From NCBI GenBank assembly GCA_020048255.1, contig JAIFMR010000163.1, positions 1-10,880 of the forward strand: a stretch of DNA of 10,880 nt. The letters run 5' to 3'. The notes under the pieces were generated by a model that saw nothing but the letters and a program-made list of their open reading frames with translations, was not told where the DNA came from and did not search any database. The DNA comes from Rhodoferax sp. Lineage in GTDB: Bacteria; Pseudomonadota; Gammaproteobacteria; Burkholderiales; Burkholderiaceae_C. Every line of letters starts with the position of its first letter. The first letter of the stretch is position 1. A program made the position numbers and the translations under genes. Below, piece after piece: positions 1 through 5,205 of this stretch.

Positions 1-684
1 GTCACGGCGCCGCTCAACAAGGCGGCGCTGTCGCTCTCAGGTGCGCCTTATGACGCCTTTCCCGGTCATACTGAATTGCTGCAGTCGCTGGCAGCCGCGC
101 ACGCCGGCCAGCCCATAGAACATTGGCCGGTACGCATGATGCTGGCCAATGACGAGTTGCGGGTGGTGTTGGTCAGCATCCATGTGTCCTTGCGCGAGGC
201 ACTGGCTGCTTTGACCTTTGAGAACGTGCTGCAAACCCTGCTCATTACCCATCGGTCTTTGCAGGCGGTGCTGGGTCGTCCACCGCGCATCGGCGTCGCC
301 GGTGTCAACCCCCATGCAGGGGAGGGTGGCTTGTTTGGCATGGAGGAGTTGGACATCATCAGCCCCGCGGTGGCTGCAGCGCGCTTGCAGGGGGTGCAGG
401 CCAGTGAACCTTTGGCTCCCGATACCGTGTTCATGCGGGCTCGCGCCAAGCTGCAAACTACCGGCGAATTTGATGTGGTGCTGGCGATGTACCACGATCA
501 GGGGTTGATTCCTGTGAAGTACCTCGGGGTTGAGAAAGGCGTCAATGTCACCTTGGGCCTGCCGTTGGTGCGCACCAGTCCGGATCACGGCACAGCGTTT
601 GACTTGGCCGGTACTGGTCGGGCCGATGCATCGAGCCTGATCGAAGCAATTCGCATGGCAAAACAGCTTAGCCAACTGGGCTGA
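1..684 (+). CDS. pdxA: PdxA-family 4-hydroxythreonine-4-phosphate dehydrogenase, C-terminal part
   Basis: The reading frame is open from the first base and gives 227 residues before TGA. Against the roughly 330-residue E. coli enzyme about 100 N-terminal residues lie outside the window. PdxA oxidises 4-phosphohydroxy-L-threonine with NAD in the DXP-dependent pyridoxal phosphate pathway, in the cytoplasm. The substrate-site GHTE lies at visible residues 22-25. The three metal-binding histidines are present: SIH at residue 61, NPHAGEGG at 105 and MYHDQG at 165, matching E. coli H166, H211 and H266. Downstream are VKY and the NVTLGLP...RTSPDHGTAFDLAGTG block, with the Lys, Asn and Arg expected for phosphate and substrate contact. 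The gene is not followed by rsmA, its usual partner in gammaproteobacteria, but by petABC. PdxA has paralogues (PdxA2 type) acting on other phosphorylated sugar acids, so family membership is firm and exact substrate less so. Confidence 0.9.
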   Translation, partial: VTAPLNKAALSLSGAPYDAFPGHTELLQSLAAAHAGQPIEHWPVRMMLANDELRVVLVSIHVSLREALAALTFENVLQTLLITHRSLQAVLGRPPRIGVAGVNPHAGEGGLFGMEELDIISPAVAAARLQGVQASEPLAPDTVFMRARAKLQTTGEFDVVLAMYHDQGLIPVKYLGVEKGVNVTLGLPLVRTSPDHGTAFDLAGTGRADASSLIEAIRMAKQLSQLG

Positions 685-687
685 ACC

Positions 688-747
688 TGAGGCCGAGACG
701 GCATTGATGGCAATGGTTTGTGCCGTCGCGGGTACCTCGGCTGCTCA
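688..747 (+). other. Inverted-repeat structure after pdxA
   Basis: Just after the pdxA stop codon, TGAGGCCGAG (688-697) can pair with CTCGGC (736-741) and then CTCA (744-747), leaving a 2-nt bulge. Inside it ACGGCA (698-703) pairs perfectly with TGCCGT (721-726), with a 9-nt bulge at 727-735. No run of T follows, so it is not a classic intrinsic terminator. It may protect or end the pdxA transcript. Pairing was found by eye and no folding energy was computed. Confidence 0.35.
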
Positions 748-756
748 GTCCGGTCA

Positions 757-785
757 GTTTCACGACAAAGTAGCTCAGCTACAAT
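757..785 (+). promoter_or_regulatory. Probable petABC promoter with overlapping palindrome
   Basis: TACAAT at 780-785 matches the sigma70 -10 consensus at five of six bases. The best -35 at a 17-bp spacing is GTTTCA (757-762), only three of six, so a weak or activated promoter is likely. Transcription would begin near 792, about 37 nt before the petA ATG. The palindrome GTAGC-TCA-GCTAC (770-782) lies across the spacer and the first bases of the -10 element, a place typical of a repressor operator. Which regulator, if any, binds it cannot be told from the sequence. Confidence 0.4.
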
Positions 786-828
786 CGAAACCTGTTACCT
801 ATTGTGGTCTTTACCTTTGAGGATTCCC

Positions 829-1443
829 ATGAGTGAAGCTCTTGCCGATAGCGGCTCGGTTGATGCCAGCAAGCGGACCTGGCTGATTGCGTCGGGTTGT
901 GCCGGTGCCATTGGTGGCGCGGCAGCGGTCGTGCCGTTTGTCAGTTCGTTCCAACCGTCCGAGAAGGCCAAAGCCGCAGGTGCGGCAGTCGAAGCCGATA
1001 TTTCTGCGCTCAAGCCAGGTGAAAAAATGACAGTGGAATGGCGTGGCAAGCCGGTGTGGATTGTGCGCCGCACGCCAGAGCAATTGGCCGCCTTGCCCAA
1101 AAACGATCCGCAGCTGGCAGATCCTGCATCCACGCGCAAGCCCGAAGATCAGGCTCCCGCCTATGCCCGCAATGCAGTGCGAGCGATCAAACCCGAATAC
1201 TTGGTGGTTGTTGGTATTTGTACGCATCTGGGGTGTTCTCCGTCAGACAAGTTCAAAACGGGTGCGCAACCTTCGTTGCCGGATGATTGGCAAGGTGGGT
1301 TCTTCTGCCCTTGCCACGGTTCCACTTTTGATTTGGCTGGCCGGGTGTTTAAGAACAAGCCCGCGCCAGACAACCTCGAAGTGCCACCCCACATGTATCT
1401 CTCGGACACCAAGTTGCTCATTGGTTCTGACAAGCAAGCCTAA
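829..1443 (+). CDS. petA: Ubiquinol-cytochrome c reductase, Rieske iron-sulfur subunit
   Basis: This 204-residue protein is the 2Fe-2S subunit of the cytochrome bc1 complex; it takes one electron from quinol at the Qo site and passes it to cytochrome c1 on the periplasmic side. Both cluster motifs are present: CTHLGC at residues 131-136 and CPCHGS at 160-165. C131, H133, C160 and H163 bind the cluster, and C136 and C162 form the disulfide. One N-terminal membrane anchor spans about residues 18-40, preceded by SKRTWL (14-19), a KR variant of the twin-arginine signal. The ATG at 829 was chosen because GAGG (819-822) lies six bases upstream and the protein then begins as expected; the frame stays open to a TTG at 718 that has no ribosome-binding site. 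petB follows after 11 bp. Confidence 0.97.
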   Translation: MSEALADSGSVDASKRTWLIASGCAGAIGGAAAVVPFVSSFQPSEKAKAAGAAVEADISALKPGEKMTVEWRGKPVWIVRRTPEQLAALPKNDPQLADPASTRKPEDQAPAYARNAVRAIKPEYLVVVGICTHLGCSPSDKFKTGAQPSLPDDWQGGFFCPCHGSTFDLAGRVFKNKPAPDNLEVPPHMYLSDTKLLIGSDKQA

Positions 1444-1454
1444 GGACACATAAC

Positions 1455-2855
1455 ATGGCTGAATTTCACGAAATCTCTCCCAACGCTTCGGCGGCTGAGA
1501 AGACCCTGAACTGGGTTGACAACCGGTTTCCGCTGTCCAAGCTCTTCAAAGAGCACATGAGCGAGTACTACGCGCCCAAGAACTTCAACTTGTGGTACAT
1601 CTTTGGGTCGCTGTCTTTGCTGGTTTTGGTGATTCAAATCGTCACAGGCATCTTTCTGGTCATGCATTACAAGCCAGATGCAGCGGTGGCCTTCGCCTCG
1701 GTGGAGTACATCATGCGCGATGTGCCCTGGGGCTGGTTGATTCGCTACATGCACTCCACCGGTGCCTCGGCATTTTTTGTGGTGGTGTATTTGCATATGT
1801 TTCGTGGTTTGATGTACGGCAGCTACCGTAAGCCGCGCGAGTTGATCTGGTTGTTTGGCTGCGGCATTTTCCTGGCCTTGATGGCTGAGGCCTTCATGGG
1901 TTATCTGTTGCCGTGGGGGCAGATGAGCTACTGGGGTGCCCAGGTGATCGTGAATCTGTTTTCCGCCATTCCCTTCATTGGTCCGGATCTGGCCTTGTTG
2001 ATTCGCGGTGACTTTGTGGTGGGTGATGCGACGCTGAATCGCTTCTTCAGCTTCCACGTGATCGCTGTGCCCCTGGTGCTGCTGGGTCTGGTGGTTGCGC
2101 ACATCATCGCTTTGCACGAAGTGGGATCCAACAATCCGGACGGCGTGGAGATCAAGGCGACCAAGGACGCCAAAGGCATTCCGCTGGATGGCATTCCGTT
2201 TCACCCTTACTACTCGGTGCATGATGTTTTTGGTGTCAGTGTGTTCCTGTTTGTTTTCTCGGCCATTGTGTTTTTTGCGCCTGAGATGGGTGGCTACTTC
2301 CTGGAGTACAACAACTTCATTCCGGCTGACCCCTTCCAGACCCCGTTGCATATTGCACCGGTGTGGTATTTCACACCGTTCTACACCTTGTTGCGCGCCG
2401 TGACGACCGAGATGATGTACGTCTTGATAGCCTGCGTGGTGCTTGGCGCTGTGCTGGCGGTGACCAAGATCAAAATGCCAGCCTTGTTCAAAGCGGTGAT
2501 TGTGGGCGGCACCGTGGTCGTTGTGGCCATGATGCTGTCCATTGACGCCAAGTTCTGGGGTGTGGTGGCCATGGGTGGTGGTGTGGTGATTCTGTTTTTC
2601 TTGCCTTGGTTGGACAACAGCCCGGTGAAATCCATTCGTTACCGTCCAGACTGGCACAAGTACCTGTACGCACTCTTTGTTGTCAATTTTTTCGTGATTG
2701 GATACCTGGGAACACAGCCGGTGTCAGACATAGCTGGTCGTATTTCACAGGCCGGGACGTTGTTCTACTTTGGCTTTTTCATTCTGATGCCCTGGTGGAG
2801 TCGTATCGGAACGTTCAAGCCAGTGCCCAGCCGCGTTACCTTCACGGCACACTGA
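1455..2855 (+). CDS. petB: Cytochrome b of the bc1 complex
   Basis: The product is a 466-residue integral membrane protein, the full-length (not split b6/subunit IV) cytochrome b that carries two haems and both quinone sites. The haem ligands are H100 and H114 in one helix and H201 and H216 in another. The Qo-site motif reads P302-V-W-Y305 in place of the common PEWY. Hydrophobic helices run from about residue 47 to the C-terminus, with extra segments around 345-385 and 402-447. The second haem-ligand pair is 15 residues apart, against 14 in mitochondrial and alphaproteobacterial proteins. AAGGA at 1442-1446 overlaps the petA stop codon and lies eight bases from the ATG, so the two genes are co-transcribed and probably translationally coupled. 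Confidence 0.98.
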   Translation: MAEFHEISPNASAAEKTLNWVDNRFPLSKLFKEHMSEYYAPKNFNLWYIFGSLSLLVLVIQIVTGIFLVMHYKPDAAVAFASVEYIMRDVPWGWLIRYMHSTGASAFFVVVYLHMFRGLMYGSYRKPRELIWLFGCGIFLALMAEAFMGYLLPWGQMSYWGAQVIVNLFSAIPFIGPDLALLIRGDFVVGDATLNRFFSFHVIAVPLVLLGLVVAHIIALHEVGSNNPDGVEIKATKDAKGIPLDGIPFHPYYSVHDVFGVSVFLFVFSAIVFFAPEMGGYFLEYNNFIPADPFQTPLHIAPVWYFTPFYTLLRAVTTEMMYVLIACVVLGAVLAVTKIKMPALFKAVIVGGTVVVVAMMLSIDAKFWGVVAMGGGVVILFFLPWLDNSPVKSIRYRPDWHKYLYALFVVNFFVIGYLGTQPVSDIAGRISQAGTLFYFGFFILMPWWSRIGTFKPVPSRVTFTAH

Positions 2856-2869
2856 TTCGGAGAATATTC

Positions 2870-3559
2870 ATGACAACCATGAGTTTGACTAAAAAATTTC
2901 TAACCGGTTTGATGTTGGTCTGTGGTCTCAGCTTGACAGCCCAGGCCAATACAGCTGGCCCCGCATGGGACAAAGCGCCCAACCGGATCAATGACAACGC
3001 AGCACTGCAAAACGGTGCCAAGGTCTTTGTCAATTACTGCTTGAATTGCCACTCTGCGGCTTTCATGCGTTTCAATCGTTTGCAGGACATCGGTTTGACG
3101 CCTGAGCAAATCAAGGACAACCTGCTTGTGACCAATGCAAAGATTGGCGAAACCATGAAGGCAGCTATTGACCCGCAGCAGGCCAAGGCTTGGTTTGGGG
3201 TTAATCCACCCGACCTCACTGTCATTGCTCGCTCGCGGGCAGGTGCAGGCGGCACCGGGGCCGATTACCTTTACTCGTATATGCGGGGTTTCTATCGTGA
3301 TGAAACCAAGCCCACAGGTTGGAATAATCATATATTTCCCAATGTGGCGATGCCACATGTTTTGTGGGAAATGCAGGCCAGCATGACGCCAGCGCAATAT
3401 GACCAAACCATGGGTGATTTGGTGAATTATTTGCAGTGGATGGCAGAACCTGCACAGAACACGCGTCAACGCATCGGCATCTGGGTTTTGGCTTTTTTGG
3501 CTGGTTTGACGTTCCTGACCTGGAAGCTCAACAAGGCTTACTGGAAAGATATCAAGTAG
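2870..3559 (+). CDS. petC: Cytochrome c1 of the bc1 complex
   Basis: This 229-residue c-type cytochrome receives electrons from the Rieske protein and hands them to a soluble cytochrome c in the periplasm. A signal peptide covers about residues 1-26, ending in TAQA with likely cleavage before N27. The single haem-binding motif CLNCH is at residues 57-61, and M161 in NVAMPHVLW is the expected sixth ligand. A C-terminal membrane anchor lies at about 203-219, followed by a short basic tail, as is usual for cytochrome c1. The ATG at 2870 has GGAGA (2859-2863) six bases upstream; a second ATG at 2879 in the same frame has poorer spacing. It starts 14 bp after petB and completes the petABC operon. 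Confidence 0.97.
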   Translation: MTTMSLTKKFLTGLMLVCGLSLTAQANTAGPAWDKAPNRINDNAALQNGAKVFVNYCLNCHSAAFMRFNRLQDIGLTPEQIKDNLLVTNAKIGETMKAAIDPQQAKAWFGVNPPDLTVIARSRAGAGGTGADYLYSYMRGFYRDETKPTGWNNHIFPNVAMPHVLWEMQASMTPAQYDQTMGDLVNYLQWMAEPAQNTRQRIGIWVLAFLAGLTFLTWKLNKAYWKDIK

Positions 3560-3572
3560 TCGATTGCGTTTG

Positions 3573-3599
3573 TTCGGGGCGCTTGTAGTGCGACCCGAA
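3573..3599 (+). terminator. Hairpin after petC without a T-run
   Basis: TTCGGG (3573-3578) pairs with CCCGAA (3594-3599); after one G-A mismatch CGC (3580-3582) pairs with GCG (3590-3592), with loop TTGTAGT. The stem is strong but no T-tract follows directly, so it may be a 3'-end stabiliser or a processing site between petC and sspA rather than a true terminator. Confidence 0.35.
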
Positions 3600-3620
3600 T
3601 CACTCAGAGTGGGTGGCGAT

Positions 3621-3645
3621 GAGCTCCCCGCTCTTTTATTTTTTT
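3621..3645 (+). terminator. Weak terminator-like element in the sspA leader
   Basis: GAGC (3621-3624) and GCTC (3630-3633) form a short 4-bp stem around TCCCC, followed at once by a T-rich tract (TTTTATTTTTTT, 3634-3645). The tract ends at the sspA ribosome-binding site AGGAG (3646-3650). The stem is short for efficient termination; it could let part of the petABC transcription read through into sspA. Confidence 0.35.
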
Positions 3646-3658
3646 AGGAGTTCCCACC

Positions 3659-4270
3659 ATGATGGTGCTTTATTCAGGTACGACGTGTCCTTTTTCTCAC
3701 CGTTGCAGGTTTGTGCTCTTTGAGAAGGGCATGGACTTTGAAATCAGGGATGTCGACCTGTACAACAAGCCTGAAGACATCAGTGTGATGAACCCTTATG
3801 GCCAGGTGCCGATTTTGGTTGAGCGTGATTTGATTCTCTATGAGTCCAACATCATCAATGAGTACATTGATGAGCGCTTTCCACACCCGCAACTCATGCC
3901 TGGTGATCCGGTAGACCGAGCCCGAGTCCGGTTGTTTTTGCTGAACTTTGAAAAAGAACTGTTTGTGCACGTTTCCACGCTGGAGTCGCGTACCGCCAAG
4001 TCCAATGAAAAGGTTCTGGAGAAAGCACGTGCGCACATCCGCGATCGTCTGACCCAATTGGCCCCGGTGTTTCTGAAAAACAAGTTCATGTTGGGCGACG
4101 GGTTCTCCATGCTCGACGTAGCCATTGCGCCGCTGCTGTGGAGGCTTGACTACTATGGCATCGAGCTCAGCAAAAATGCTGCACCCTTGTTGAAATATGC
4201 AGAGCGTATTTTTTCGCGCCCAGCCTACATTGAAGCATTGACGCCGTCAGAAAAGGTCATGCGCAAGTAA
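3659..4270 (+). CDS. sspA: Stringent starvation protein A (SspA)
   Basis: This 203-residue protein has the glutathione-S-transferase fold: a thioredoxin-like part at about residues 1-77 and a helical part at about 85-195. SspA binds sigma70 RNA polymerase and alters transcription under starvation and acid stress. The surface motif P75-H76-P77 in ERFPHPQLMPG matches the E. coli PHP pocket (84-86) needed for its action. Near the start it reads TTCPFSH, with C10 where catalytic or redox Cys sits in several GST and glutaredoxin proteins; E. coli SspA has no Cys there. AGGAG (3646-3650) sits eight bases before the ATG at 3659, which beats the next ATG at 3662. It is followed after 11 bp by sspB, and the position next to petABC is common in betaproteobacteria. 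Confidence 0.95.
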   Translation: MMVLYSGTTCPFSHRCRFVLFEKGMDFEIRDVDLYNKPEDISVMNPYGQVPILVERDLILYESNIINEYIDERFPHPQLMPGDPVDRARVRLFLLNFEKELFVHVSTLESRTAKSNEKVLEKARAHIRDRLTQLAPVFLKNKFMLGDGFSMLDVAIAPLLWRLDYYGIELSKNAAPLLKYAERIFSRPAYIEALTPSEKVMRK

Positions 4271-4281
4271 GCGCCATCGGT

Positions 4282-4683
4282 ATGAACGCGTCACAAGATA
4301 CTGAACCGACCTCGACTCGCCCGTATCTCATCCGGGCGATGCACGAATGGTGCTGTGACAATGGCTACACGCCGCACATGACCGTGGCTGTCGATAACTC
4401 CGTGCAAGTGCCGCGAGAATACGTCAAAGATGGCGAAATTGTCTTGAACGTCGGCTTAACGGCTACCACGGCGTTGCACCTTGGCAATGACTTCATCACT
4501 TTCAAAGCACGTTTTTCGGGTGTCGCCAGAGACATCATGGTGCCCGTGGACCATGTGATTGCCATCTTTTCCCGTGAAAACAGCCAAGGTATGGCGTTCC
4601 CGATGCCCACCCAGCTCGAGGCTGCACCAACTGTCGAAAACAAGCCCAGCGCGACCAAGCCGACATTAACGCGAATCAAGTAG
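4282..4683 (+). CDS. sspB: ClpXP protease specificity-enhancing factor SspB
   Basis: The 133-residue product delivers SsrA-tagged, stalled-ribosome products to the ClpXP protease. Residues about 13-108 form the tag-binding domain (RPYLIRAMHEWCCDNGYTPH, then VLNVGLTAT and the FSRENSQGM block). A low-complexity linker at about 109-126 leads to the C-terminal tail PTLTRIK (127-133), the ClpX-binding motif, comparable with the E. coli ending PALRVVK. The ATG at 4282 is the first in frame after the sspA stop and lacks a good ribosome-binding site, so translation is probably coupled to sspA, 11 bp upstream. The length is shorter than E. coli SspB mainly in the linker. Confidence 0.95.
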   Translation: MNASQDTEPTSTRPYLIRAMHEWCCDNGYTPHMTVAVDNSVQVPREYVKDGEIVLNVGLTATTALHLGNDFITFKARFSGVARDIMVPVDHVIAIFSRENSQGMAFPMPTQLEAAPTVENKPSATKPTLTRIK

Positions 4684-4691
4684 GCGGGAAT

Positions 4692-4718
4692 TTAACCGTC
4701 GTTTGTGTCGTGTAAAAT
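4692..4718 (+). promoter_or_regulatory. Probable tRNA-Thr promoter
   Basis: TAAAAT at 4713-4718 is a five-of-six -10 element lying nine bases before the mature tRNA. TTAACC at 4692-4697 is a four-of-six -35 at a 15-bp spacing; TTTAAC one base upstream gives 16 bp but fewer matches. Initiation would fall within a few bases of the tRNA 5' end, giving a very short leader. The short spacing makes the -35 call tentative. Confidence 0.45.
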
Positions 4719-4727
4719 ATTGCTTGT

Positions 4728-4803
4728 GCCGATTTAGCTCAGTTGGTAGAGCAACCGCCTTGTAAGCGGTAGGTCATCAGTTCGAATCCGATAATCGGCA
4801 CCA
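4728..4803 (+). tRNA. tRNA-Thr, anticodon TGT
   Basis: The 76-base cloverleaf is complete and the CCA end is encoded. The acceptor stem GCCGATT/AATCGGC has seven perfect pairs, the D-arm is GCTC-AGTTGGTA-GAGC, and the anticodon stem ACCGC/GCGGT carries loop CTTGTAA with anticodon TGT at 4761-4763, reading ACA threonine codons. The T-arm has the TTCGAAT loop, but its stem ATCAG/CCGAT has an A-C mismatch at positions 52 and 62 (4779 and 4789). It lies alone between sspB and its own terminator. Confidence 0.97.
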
Positions 4804-4810
4804 CTCATTC

Positions 4811-4856
4811 AAGCCCTTCAGTCATTTTTCAGGATTGACTCAAGGGCTTTTTCTTT
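4811..4856 (+). terminator. Rho-independent terminator after tRNA-Thr
   Basis: AAGCCCTT (4811-4818) pairs perfectly with AAGGGCTT (4842-4849). After one C-C mismatch the stem continues with AGTCA (4820-4824) and TGACT (4836-4840), leaving an 11-base loop. TTTTCTTT follows on the plus strand. There is no matching T-run on the minus strand, so it serves the tRNA and perhaps sspAB read-through rather than the convergent gene. Confidence 0.85.
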
Positions 4857-4876
4857 GGGTATTGACTTCAATGGAG

Positions 4877-5185
4877 TCACGTTGGCCGGCTGACCTTGAG
4901 TCGGATAGACTTCACCTCCAGATTTTTTAACTTTAACCTTGCCTCAAAGTCGGGCACAAGTTGGCGCAACTTGGCTGCAGTGGTGTTGTTTGTCAGCAGC
5001 AAACACCACGCACCATCTTCAATCGGGCCGCATTGCACATGAGGGCGAAGTGCTACCGGAATCAGCGTCTCGATGGCGTCCAGTCGCTCTTTGGATGACT
5101 TCTGGAGCGCCATGAGTTTGGCCAGACCGGGGTTGTTCTGGCTGGCTTGCAGCAGTGTGTAGGGTGTTTTGCGGCGTAGATTCAT
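4877..5185 (-). CDS. DUF721 / DciA-like protein
   Basis: This 102-residue protein resembles the DUF721 family, whose studied members (DciA) help load the replicative helicase DnaB in bacteria lacking DnaC or DnaI. The likely domain covers about residues 20-98: a helical start (LAKLMALQKSSKERLDAIETL), ALRPHVQCG, the strand AWCLLLTNNTTAAKLRQL and the basic ending LEVKSIRLKV, the usual last strand of the fold. It ends four residues later, so it lacks the long disordered tail of DciA proteins such as that of Vibrio. No metal site or catalytic motif is seen. The ATG (5185-5183) has no clear ribosome-binding site. It diverges from the M23 peptidase gene with only 20 bp between starts and converges on the tRNA terminator. 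The family call rests on sequence character and position before an M23 gene and secA; a role in helicase loading is inference. Confidence 0.75.
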   Translation of the reverse strand: MNLRRKTPYTLLQASQNNPGLAKLMALQKSSKERLDAIETLIPVALRPHVQCGPIEDGAWCLLLTNNTTAAKLRQLVPDFEARLKLKNLEVKSIRLKVSRPT

Positions 5186-5205
5186 GCGCTTGGATGGAGA
5201 AACAG

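Noticed and set aside
771..780. TAGCTCAGCT upstream of petA resembles a tRNA D-arm fragment, considered as a tRNA remnant
   Set aside because: No acceptor, anticodon or T-arm matches lie at the right distances; the match is explained by the palindrome.
1440..2657. Long open frame (405 codons) antisense to petB
   Set aside because: Its product is rich in His, Gln and Asn with no domain, as expected for the complement of a membrane-protein gene; petB is certain.
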